Below are positions 1-5,889 of a stretch of 8,002 bases of DNA, piece after piece. The notes beneath the pieces are model-generated. The model had not been told where the DNA came from, did no database searches, and saw nothing but the letters and a program-made list of their open reading frames with translations. The stretch's first letter is position 1, and every line of letters begins with the position of its first letter. The DNA is taken from the NCBI GenBank assembly GCA_905194315.1, contig CAJJRX010000049.1, forward strand, positions 1-8,002. The letters run 5' to 3'. The position numbers and the translations under genes are program-made. The stretch comes from an uncultured Sutterella sp. Lineage in GTDB: Bacteria > Pseudomonadota > Gammaproteobacteria > Burkholderiales > Burkholderiaceae_F.

Positions 1-43
1 CTCGGGACTTTCACCCGTTAACACATGCTCATGCCGAGCACAC
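1..43 (-). mobile_element. 5' end of a class C group II intron (partial, cut by window edge)
   Basis: Read on the minus strand from position 43 leftwards, the sequence starts GTGTG, matching the group II intron 5' consensus GUGYG. Next comes a small stem, GCTC-GGCAT-GAGC, and then a CGGG-TGAAAGT-CCCG hairpin. From memory, this order and spacing closely resemble the start of domain I in class IIC introns such as the Oceanobacillus iheyensis intron (GUGUGCCCGGCAUGGGU, later GGGUGAGAGUCCC). The 5' junction lies directly after the six T residues of a hairpin terminator, which is the hallmark insertion site of class C introns. The catalytic domains and any reverse transcriptase/maturase would lie beyond the left edge. 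They are not visible, so intactness is unknown. Intron identity is an inference from 43 nt plus context. Confidence 0.72.
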
Positions 44-78
44 AAAAAAGCGCAATCCATGTCCGGATTGCGCTTTTT
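44..78 (-). terminator. murB intrinsic terminator (intron insertion site)
   Basis: A perfect inverted repeat pairs GCGCAATCC (50-58) with GGATTGCGC (65-73) around a 6-nt loop. It is flanked by A residues at 44-49 and T residues at 74-78. On the minus strand it follows the murB stop codon by about 26 nt and ends in six T residues, a textbook Rho-independent terminator. Because both flanks are A/T tracts, it could also stop transcription in the plus direction. The putative group II intron begins at the next base. Confidence 0.9.
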
Positions 79-104
79 GCTTTTCAGGATTCACGCGGAT
101 GCGT

Positions 105-1130
105 CTACAGAACCACCGGTTCCATGACAAGGCGCACACCGAATTTCTCTTCAATCTTCTGCTGAATCATGGCGGCAAACTCGAGCACATCCTCGCCGCT
201 CGCACCGCCGAGATTTTCCAGAATCAGGGCATGGTTGGCCGACACCCCCACCTTCTCAGCTCTGAATCCCTTGAGACCGGCGGTTTCAATCAGGCTTGCC
301 GCGGCGAATTTCATACGCCCGCCGCCGAGTCTGTAATGCACCACACTCGGATGATTCACCAGCACACGGCGCCAGACGACTTTATCGACAATGGGGTTGG
401 TGAAGAACGACCCGGCGTTGCCGGTCACAGCGGGATCGGGCAGTTTGCGTGCACGGATTTCACGAATGAGCGAGGACATGCGCACCGGCGTCAGATCCTC
501 AATACTGAGTCCGTGCAGACCAAGGGCGTGCTCAACGTCTTTGTAGCCCACCACCGGCGTGAAGGTTTTTCTCACACGGAGTACCGCCGAGAGAATAATC
601 CACTGCGAGGCCTTCGGTGTCTTGAAGACACTGTGACGGTAGGAGAAGTCACAGTCGGCTAGGCTCAGAACCCGTTCGGTCTGCTGCTCGCGGTCCCAGA
701 TGCGCACACTCACCAGATGTTCGGCAAGCTCAACACCGTAGGCACCGATATTCTGTACAACAGCGCCACCCACCGTTCCCGGAATGGCAGAGAGATTTTC
801 CAGGCCGCTGTAGCCCCCGCCAATGCTCCGGGCAATGACCTCATCAAAGACCTCGCCTGCCCCTGCCGTGATCAGTGCCTCATCATCATTGATCGCTGTG
901 AGCGCATAGCCGCCGATCGCAATGCGAAGCACCACCCCCTCAATACGGGAACGGGCAATCGTATTGGCGCCGCCACCGAGAATATGGACGCGAAGTCCCT
1001 GCTCCGCGGCCAGAGCCAGCGCCTCTTTGAGTTCAGCAGTACTGCGGATTTCGGCATAATTTGCCGCAACAGAGCGGCATCCGAATGTCGTGAGCCGGTC
1101 CAGGGGAAAATCTTTCTGAAATGTCATCAT
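105..1130 (-). CDS. murB: UDP-N-acetylenolpyruvoylglucosamine reductase (type I MurB)
   Basis: MurB is a cytoplasmic FAD enzyme that reduces UDP-GlcNAc-enolpyruvate with NADPH to UDP-MurNAc, the second committed step of peptidoglycan synthesis. The 341-residue length matches the E. coli type (about 342). The FAD-binding region shows LGGGAN (51-56) and IPGTVGGAVVQNIGAYG (116-132). The E. coli catalytic residues have clear counterparts: Arg165 in YRHSVFK, the proton-donor Ser241 in GNAGSFFTNP, and Glu337 in the C-terminal MEPVVL. The start is one of two adjacent ATGs (1130 or 1127), and neither has a convincing Shine-Dalgarno sequence. The dxs terminator upstream and the terminator downstream make it a likely single-gene unit. 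Assignment is firm; the exact start differs by at most one codon. Confidence 0.97.
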   Translation of the reverse strand: MMTFQKDFPLDRLTTFGCRSVAANYAEIRSTAELKEALALAAEQGLRVHILGGGANTIARSRIEGVVLRIAIGGYALTAINDDEALITAGAGEVFDEVIARSIGGGYSGLENLSAIPGTVGGAVVQNIGAYGVELAEHLVSVRIWDREQQTERVLSLADCDFSYRHSVFKTPKASQWIILSAVLRVRKTFTPVVGYKDVEHALGLHGLSIEDLTPVRMSSLIREIRARKLPDPAVTGNAGSFFTNPIVDKVVWRRVLVNHPSVVHYRLGGGRMKFAAASLIETAGLKGFRAEKVGVSANHALILENLGGASGEDVLEFAAMIQQKIEEKFGVRLVMEPVVL

Positions 1131-1205
1131 AATGTCGTCGGCTGTCGCGAGCCGCTCCGTGTGTTCAGGTTGAAAAACCGGACTTCTCTGAGTCCTTCTC
1201 TTTCA

Positions 1206-1211
1206 ATTGTA
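1206..1211 (-). promoter_or_regulatory. possible -10 element of the murB promoter
   Basis: The minus strand reads TACAAT, one mismatch from the -10 consensus, about 75 nt upstream of the murB start and just past the dxs terminator. A promoter is expected here because that terminator would isolate murB from dxs. I see no good -35 hexamer at 16-18 nt (candidates such as CTGTTT are weak), so this is tentative. Confidence 0.3.
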
Positions 1212-1224
1212 GCGCGTTGAATGC

Positions 1225-1262
1225 AGAAAACAGAAACGGCAGAGAATCCGCTTCTCTGCCGT
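1225..1262 (-). terminator. dxs intrinsic terminator
   Basis: An 11-bp perfect stem pairs ACGGCAGAGAA (1236-1246) with TTCTCTGCCGT (1252-1262) around a 5-nt loop. On the minus strand it lies about 25 nt after the dxs stop and is followed by the T-rich run TTCTGTTTTCT. A smaller hairpin (AGGCG/CGCCT, 1272-1286) sits between it and the stop codon. Confidence 0.85.
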
Positions 1263-1287
1263 GAATCTGTCAGGCGGTAAACGCCTC

Positions 1288-3168
1288 TTAGAGCAGATGG
1301 AGTTTTTCCATACGGGCACGGATACTCGAGAGCATCCCTTCGACGGAAAGGCCGGCATCGGCAAGAAGTTCATCCTGCGTACCCTGCTCGATAAACTCGT
1401 CAGGCAGGCCCAGCCGCAGCACCGGAACGGTCACAGCCGAGTCGCTCAGCACCTCCATCACTGCCGAACCGGCGCCGCCCATCAGCACGCCCTCCTCTGC
1501 GGTGACGATCAGATCAAAATTCTTCGCCGCCTCAAGAATGGTATCCCTGTCAATGGGTTTGACAAAGCGCATGTCGTAGAGCGCAGCATCAAGTGTTTCC
1601 GCCACTTCCGCACAGCGGCTCACCATGGAGCCGAAACCGAGGATGGCCACACGCGAGCCGTGGCGCAGCTGCCGCGCCCGTCCGACGGGAATGGTTTCAT
1701 CAAGCCCCGCACTCGGGGTCACACCGGGGCCTTTGCCGCGGGGATAGCGCACCGCAGCAGGGGTGCCGAGTTCATAACCGGTATTGAGCATCAGACGGCA
1801 TTCGTTTTCATCTGACGGGGTCATCACCGTCATGTTCGGCACTGCCCGCAGAAGGGCAAGGTCAAAGAAGCCGTGGTGGGTCGCCCCATCAGCCCCGACC
1901 AGCCCGCCGCGATCCACCGCAAAGAGCACCGGCAGATTCTGCAGGGCCACATCATGGATTATCTGGTCCATGGCGCGCTGCATGAATGTCGAATAAATGG
2001 CCACCACCGGACGGATCGTCTCACAGGCGAGCCCGGCGGCGAACGTCACGGCATGCTGTTCGGCAATCGAAACGTCACGATAGCGTTCAGGGAACTTTTT
2101 TTCAAAATTCACCAGCCCCGAGCCCTCCCGCATGGCAGGCGTGATGGCATACAGACGGCTGTCCGCCGCAGCCTTCTGTTCAATCCACTGACTGAAGACT
2201 TTGGTGTAGGTAGGTGCGCCGCCGGAGGCGCTCACGATGCCCACATTCGGATCGAATTTGCTCACCCCGTGATACGTGGTGGGGTCGTTTTCCGCCCGGC
2301 TGTATCCGTGTCCCTTCTGCGTGACAACATGCAGCACGCAGGGACAGTCATTCTGCTTGAGGTTGCTGAGCACCTCGATGAGTCCCTCAATGTCATGACC
2401 GTCAATCGGACCGTAGTAGTTCAGATCAAAACTCGAGAACAGGCTCGAAGGCGGACTCATGAAGGAGATCGCCCCCTGCTCCATGCGCTTTGCAACGTCC
2501 CAGAGCCGCGGAACCGGTTTGAGAACCTTTTTGGAGATTTCCCGCAGATCCATATACGCGCGCGTGGAGACCATCTTTGCCAGGTGAGCGGAAATCGCCC
2601 CCACGGGCGGCGAAATGGAGTAATCGTTATCGTTGAGAATCACCAGCAGTCTGACACCTGATTTGTAGGAGCCCGCATCATTGAGCGCCTCCATCGCCAT
2701 ACCGCCGGTGAGCGCCCCGTCACCGATCACCGCCACATGCCAGCGCTCGGTGTTGCCTTCGAGCTTTGCTGCCACAGCCATCCCGAGGGCGGCTGAAATA
2801 GAGGTGGAGGAATGCCCCGTGCCGAACTCGTCATACTCGGATTCGGTGCGCTTGGGGAACCCGGAGAGGCCGTCTTTCTGGCGAAGTGTACACATTGCCT
2901 CACGGCGACCCGTCAGAATCTTGTGTGCATAGGCCTGATGACCCACGTCCCAGATCAGACGGTCCTCGGGCGTATTGAAAACGCGATGCAGAGCAATCGC
3001 AAGTTCAACCGCGCCAAGCGAACTCGAGAGATGTCCCCCGGTCCTGGAGACGGACTCCACCATAAAGTCACGCAACTCCTGCGCAAGTTCGGGGAGCTGC
3101 TCCTCAGGGAGCGCGCGAAGATCTTTGGGGTCATTGATCTTTTCTAATAAGTGATACTGATCAGTCAC
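1288..3168 (-). CDS. dxs: 1-deoxy-D-xylulose-5-phosphate synthase
   Basis: Dxs is a thiamine-diphosphate enzyme that joins pyruvate and glyceraldehyde 3-phosphate to DXP, the first step of the MEP isoprenoid pathway and a precursor of thiamine and pyridoxal phosphate. From the GTG at 3168 the protein has 626 residues (E. coli 620). Visible hallmarks are SRTGGH (His46, substrate/ThDP site), the ThDP-Mg motif GDGALTGG with a later NDND, IAEQHAVTFAAGLA with catalytic Glu370, DRGGLVGADGATHHG with His431, and a C-terminal transketolase domain ending in the LGLPDEFIEQGTQ block. With this start, Glu370 and His431 carry the E. coli numbers. AAGGA at 3175-3179 lies 6 nt before this GTG. The upstream in-frame GTG at 3204 (12 codons longer) has no such site. 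It follows ispA in the same direction and ends in a strong terminator. Confidence 0.97.
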   Translation of the reverse strand: MTDQYHLLEKINDPKDLRALPEEQLPELAQELRDFMVESVSRTGGHLSSSLGAVELAIALHRVFNTPEDRLIWDVGHQAYAHKILTGRREAMCTLRQKDGLSGFPKRTESEYDEFGTGHSSTSISAALGMAVAAKLEGNTERWHVAVIGDGALTGGMAMEALNDAGSYKSGVRLLVILNDNDYSISPPVGAISAHLAKMVSTRAYMDLREISKKVLKPVPRLWDVAKRMEQGAISFMSPPSSLFSSFDLNYYGPIDGHDIEGLIEVLSNLKQNDCPCVLHVVTQKGHGYSRAENDPTTYHGVSKFDPNVGIVSASGGAPTYTKVFSQWIEQKAAADSRLYAITPAMREGSGLVNFEKKFPERYRDVSIAEQHAVTFAAGLACETIRPVVAIYSTFMQRAMDQIIHDVALQNLPVLFAVDRGGLVGADGATHHGFFDLALLRAVPNMTVMTPSDENECRLMLNTGYELGTPAAVRYPRGKGPGVTPSAGLDETIPVGRARQLRHGSRVAILGFGSMVSRCAEVAETLDAALYDMRFVKPIDRDTILEAAKNFDLIVTAEEGVLMGGAGSAVMEVLSDSAVTVPVLRLGLPDEFIEQGTQDELLADAGLSVEGMLSSIRARMEKLHLL

Positions 3169-3174
3169 TGTTGT

Positions 3175-3179
3175 TCCTT
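3175..3179 (-). promoter_or_regulatory. ribosome binding site deciding the dxs GTG start
   Basis: The minus strand reads AAGGA, followed by a 6-nt spacer and then GTG ACT GAT CAG at 3168. This spacing is ideal and favours the 626-residue Dxs over the 638-residue reading that starts at the GTG at 3204. Confidence 0.75.
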
Positions 3180-3205
3180 TTTCCGGGTCATCTTTGACGG
3201 GCACA

Positions 3206-3257
3206 TTCTTATATAGTTACACAGCCGGCAGCAAAAATAAATCCCTCTTTCGAGAGG
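3206..3257 (-). promoter_or_regulatory. ispA-dxs intercistronic hairpin and possible dxs promoter
   Basis: On the minus strand, downstream of ispA, a hairpin CCTCT-CGAA-AGAGG (3253-3257 with 3244-3248) is followed by GATTTATTTTTG, a T-rich but imperfect tract. It could be a weak terminator or processing site. About 20 nt further on, the A/T stretch ACTATATAAG (3208-3217) resembles a -10 region upstream of dxs. A TTGCTG or TTTTTG sequence precedes it at a less than ideal spacing. This may let dxs be transcribed partly independently of xseB-ispA. It is inferred from pattern only. Confidence 0.35.
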
Positions 3258-3297
3258 TGTTTGCCTACCCCCGGAGGCCGGCAATCCCGCCGCGCCG

Positions 3298-4221
3298 TCA
3301 GAAATGGCGCAAAACCACATAATCGGCGATTTCTTTTAGCCGTCTGGTCGCCTCAGAGGGCACGCCCGCATCAAGCTCCACTGTCCTGAGCGCCTCAAGA
3401 GCGCCCGCATGCAGCTCCATTGCCTTGGCTCTTGCCCCGTCAAGACCGAGAATGGAAACCCAGGTGGGCTTATCATCCTTCTCGTCCTTACCGGCGGTTT
3501 TTCCAAGCGTCTTGCTGTCCTCGGTGCAGTCAAGGATATCATCAACAACCTGAAATGCCACACCGAGCTCTCCGGCATACTTCCCGAGCGCCGCCCGGGT
3601 CTGTGTGTTCAGTCCGAACCAGTTGCCCGACTGAGCCCCCATCAGAACAGCCGCTCTGATAAGCGCGCCGGTCTTGAGTGCCTGCATTTCACGCAGTTCA
3701 TCGAGTCCCGGCTTCTGGCCGACCATAGCCAGGTCATAGGCCTGACCGCCGCACATTCCGTTGACGCCCGAGGCCTGAGACAGGGTTTTGAGCAGTTCAA
3801 GCGTCACTTCTGCCGACGCACCTGCGCCGGCGAGCGATTCAAACGCCCGGCACTGCAGCGCATCACCGGCGAGCAGCGCTGTCGCCTCACCGAACTTCAC
3901 ATGCACTGTGGGTTTGCCGCGCCGGAGCGTATCGTTATCCATGGCCGGCATATCATCGTGCACCAGAGAGTAGGCATGAATACACTCAAGAGCAAGCGCC
4001 GCGCTGTCGAGTACCGCAGCAGGGGCACCGCTCACCTCACCGGCGGCATAGCACAGCAGGGCGCGAATACGCTTTCCTCCGCCGAGCACGGCGTAGCGCA
4101 TCGCACTGATGAGCTCACGGGGACCGTTGTCAGGCTGAGGGAGCATCTGCTCAGCGAAATGTTCGAAATGTCCGGCTTTCTCCGAACTCCAGGTCTGAAA
4201 ATTCTTGTCTGACTCTGACAT
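3298..4221 (-). CDS. ispA: polyprenyl synthetase: (2E,6E)-farnesyl diphosphate synthase
   Basis: A cytoplasmic trans-prenyltransferase that adds IPP to DMAPP and then to GPP, giving farnesyl diphosphate for undecaprenyl phosphate, quinone and haem O synthesis. The 307-residue protein is close to the family's usual ~300. It has GGGKRIR (Lys50-Arg51, pyrophosphate binding), the first aspartate-rich motif HDDMPAMDND (Asp89, Asp90, Asp95) followed by RRGKPT, GGQAYDL, and the second aspartate-rich motif DDILD (227-231). The spacing DDxxxxD is the bacterial FPP synthase form, although chain length is not proven by sequence. The ATG at 4221 has AGAAGG 12 nt upstream. A TTG two codons earlier (4227) sits only 6 nt from the same site and is an alternative start. 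The gene lies 20 nt after the xseB stop, so it is almost certainly co-transcribed with xseB. Confidence 0.95.
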   Translation of the reverse strand: MSESDKNFQTWSSEKAGHFEHFAEQMLPQPDNGPRELISAMRYAVLGGGKRIRALLCYAAGEVSGAPAAVLDSAALALECIHAYSLVHDDMPAMDNDTLRRGKPTVHVKFGEATALLAGDALQCRAFESLAGAGASAEVTLELLKTLSQASGVNGMCGGQAYDLAMVGQKPGLDELREMQALKTGALIRAAVLMGAQSGNWFGLNTQTRAALGKYAGELGVAFQVVDDILDCTEDSKTLGKTAGKDEKDDKPTWVSILGLDGARAKAMELHAGALEALRTVELDAGVPSEATRRLKEIADYVVLRHF

Positions 4222-4241
4222 GTTCAAATTTGACCTTCTGA

Positions 4242-4499
4242 TTAGAACGGGACATTTTCCGGAAGAGGCTCTTCCTGCTCCGGCTGAAGTTCTTTAATAT
4301 CGTCAATTTTCTGGCGCGCGCTTTTGAGCTCATCACGGCAGCGCCTGACCAGTGCCACCCCGCGTTCATAACTCTCAACGCAGGCTCTGAGCGACATACC
4401 GCCGGAGGCGAGCTGATTGGTGAGCATTTCAAGCTCCTGCATCGCCTCCTCAAAACTGAGCGCCTCCACAGGCTGCTGACGGATTCCGGTTTCTTCCAT
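4242..4499 (-). CDS. xseB: exodeoxyribonuclease VII small subunit
   Basis: XseB is the small subunit of exonuclease VII. Several copies bind the large subunit XseA to degrade single-stranded DNA in both directions during repair. The 85-residue protein has the usual size and a single helical-hairpin domain at about residues 14-67, with the family pattern FEEAMQELEMLTNQLASGGMSLRACVESYERGVALVRRC and then a charged, probably disordered tail rich in Glu and Pro. The ATG at 4499 has AAGGA 7 nt upstream (4507-4511), a convincing start. It is the first gene of the minus-strand xseB-ispA(-dxs) cluster, an arrangement known from E. coli and many other proteobacteria. XseA is not encoded in this window. 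Confidence 0.95.
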   Translation of the reverse strand: MEETGIRQQPVEALSFEEAMQELEMLTNQLASGGMSLRACVESYERGVALVRRCRDELKSARQKIDDIKELQPEQEEPLPENVPF

Positions 4500-4591
4500 G
4501 GCACTATCCTTTCTCTCTAATTTTCCGCATCCGGCTAACAGCGTACAGACGGGCTGTAGCGCCGTCGTGCGGATCCGGTTTCCACATCCAC

Positions 4592-4609
4592 ATTCTAGCC
4601 GTCTAGAAT
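4592..4609. promoter_or_regulatory. 18-bp palindrome in divergent promoter region
   Basis: Two perfect 7-bp arms, ATTCTAG (4592-4598) and CTAGAAT (4603-4609), flank a 4-nt CCGT spacer. The site lies between the divergent xseB operon and the EamA permease gene. Each arm contains TAGAAT, one mismatch from a -10 hexamer, once on each strand. The palindrome could therefore be an operator laid over divergent -10 elements. No regulator gene is adjacent. The -35 regions are poor on both strands, so promoter function is an inference. Confidence 0.45.
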
Positions 4610-4660
4610 ATGGGTGTTTTTGATTTTTTTACTGTTAACGACGACTATAACGACTCGATC

Positions 4661-5548
4661 ATGCAAAAAAGCGTATGGATGCTTGCCGCCGCCTTCTTCT
4701 TTTCCGTCATGGCAGCCTTCACCAAACTGGGCGCACAGCACTTTGACACCCTTGAACTGATTTTCTACCGTTCACTTTTCGGGGTCATCATGGTGGCAAT
4801 GTGGGTCCGCTCCAAGCACCAGACGCTCAAAACACCACTCGCATTTTCTCACATTAAGCGCAGTTTTTTCGGCACGCTGGGCATGAGTATCTGGTTTTAT
4901 GCCATTGCACACCTGCCGCTCGGCACAGCCATGACACTTAACTACACCTCACCGCTTTATATGGCGGGTACCATTGCCGTGCTCTCCTGGTGGCACAAGC
5001 ACCCGCTCAATTTCAAACAGATCCTCGCCGTGATCATGGGCTTTATCGGTGTGGTGTTCGTGCTGCGACCCGAGCTTCGTGAAGGTGATGAACTGCCCGC
5101 ACTCATCGGGCTCACCTCAGGCTTTTTCGGCGCGCTTGCCTATTTCCAGGTCAAGGAGCTCTCGGCGATGAAGGAACCCGAGTGGCGCATCGTCTTTTAC
5201 TTCACCCTCTTTGGCACCATCTGGGGTGCGCTCGGACAGCTCCTGATGAAGGGGCACTTTAACGCGCTCACCATGGACAGCATCCCTGCCCTTATCGGCA
5301 TCGGTATCACCGCCACGCTTGCGCAGCTCAGTATGACGCGTGCCTGGGGTGCGGAGAATATTCTGCTCACAGCAGTCTTTCAGTACACCGCCATTGTGTT
5401 TGCGACGATTATCGGCGTGTTTTTCTTCTCCGAAAGCCTTCCTTGGCAGAGTGCGACAGGTATTGCCATCATCCTGGTCGCCGGTGTCTGGGCCACATTA
5501 GTGAACCGCCATCACAAACTTCCAAAGGCCAAAACGCCCAGAAATTAG
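4661..5548 (+). CDS. DMT-superfamily permease with two EamA domains
   Basis: An inner-membrane transporter of the drug/metabolite transporter superfamily, substrate not predictable. From the ATG at 4661 it has 295 residues, typical for ten-helix EamA proteins. Two homologous halves are visible (about 5-136 and 146-281). Each has hydrophobic segments: roughly 5-23, 31-48, 68-84, 88-110 and 119-135, then 145-164, 177-195, 208-225, 234-256 and 265-281. The tail is basic (RHHKLPKAK). The first half has the conserved YRSLFG after helix 2 and LNYTSPLY in helix 4. A longer reading from the ATG at 4610 adds 17 polar residues but starts inside the palindrome. Neither start has a Shine-Dalgarno sequence. 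The gene is divergent from xseB, and no clear terminator follows it. Family is firm, function open. Confidence 0.88.
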   Translation: MQKSVWMLAAAFFFSVMAAFTKLGAQHFDTLELIFYRSLFGVIMVAMWVRSKHQTLKTPLAFSHIKRSFFGTLGMSIWFYAIAHLPLGTAMTLNYTSPLYMAGTIAVLSWWHKHPLNFKQILAVIMGFIGVVFVLRPELREGDELPALIGLTSGFFGALAYFQVKELSAMKEPEWRIVFYFTLFGTIWGALGQLLMKGHFNALTMDSIPALIGIGITATLAQLSMTRAWGAENILLTAVFQYTAIVFATIIGVFFFSESLPWQSATGIAIILVAGVWATLVNRHHKLPKAKTPRN

Positions 5549-5889
5549 CCTTATTAACGATCCGGCATGGTACAGCGGGACAATCGCGGAATCTTCGCTG
5601 ATCAAAATTTTCTACAAATTTTGTTACAGCAATAGACAAAAAATATAAGTCAGATATTTGACCATCATCAAATTGCTGAGCTTTTTCACCGTGATTGCCC
5701 CCATCAATGCGCAATATGACAGCCTTCTGCCGCCACCCATTAGGGTTAATCACTAGACGACTGTAAAGATATAAGCAATACAATCAAAAAAGCAGGTAAA
5801 AAAACGCCAGCTTTACATTCTTTGTTTGTTTCTATCAAGCATTGAGAAATCTTCAATCGGACAATTTTTAGCTAAAGGGTGGAGAAAAA
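5549..5889 (+). promoter_or_regulatory. AT-rich 341-nt spacer with candidate symporter promoter and leader
   Basis: No convincing gene. The spacer is visibly richer in A and T than its neighbours. It holds a perfect inverted repeat CAAAATTT-tctac-AAATTTTG (5603-5623). This overlaps the first bases of a TTGTTA hexamer (5621-5626), which lies exactly 17 nt before TATAAG (5644-5649), a plausible sigma-70 promoter. Further down are TATAAG (5770-5775) and TACAAT (5779-5784) without good -35 partners. A 7-bp inverted repeat TGTAAAG/CTTTACA (5762-5768, 5811-5817) has a 42-nt loop. The symporter start is preceded by GGTGGAG (5879-5885) 4 nt upstream. If the first promoter is used, the leader would be about 235 nt. 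I do not recognise a riboswitch. Confidence 0.45.

Noticed and set aside
1..43. The left edge considered as the end of a tRNA or rRNA gene.
   Set aside because: No T-arm motif (GGTTCRA), CCA end or rRNA signature is present. The GTGTG start and hairpin order on the minus strand fit a group II intron far better.
1873..2661. A 262-codon plus-strand frame inside dxs.
   Set aside because: It is antisense to a fully conserved Dxs sequence, with no start context or recognisable domain.
5560..5625. Possible terminator for the EamA permease gene (CAGCG/CGCTG arms at 5573-5577 and 5596-5600, then AAAATTTT).
   Set aside because: The stem is only 5 bp with an 18-nt loop, and there is no clean T-tract directly after it.
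5469..5783. A 104-codon minus-strand frame overlapping the 3' end of the EamA permease gene and the AT-rich spacer.
   Set aside because: It begins at TTG with no ribosome site, overlaps the permease antisense by about 80 nt, and its translation shows no domain I recognise. A chance open frame is more likely, though its spacer part is the only sizeable frame in that region.
5549..5889. Possible sigma-54 promoter, attC site or known riboswitch upstream of the symporter.
   Set aside because: No TGGCAC-N5-TTGC pattern, no paired attC core sites and no riboswitch core that I recognise.
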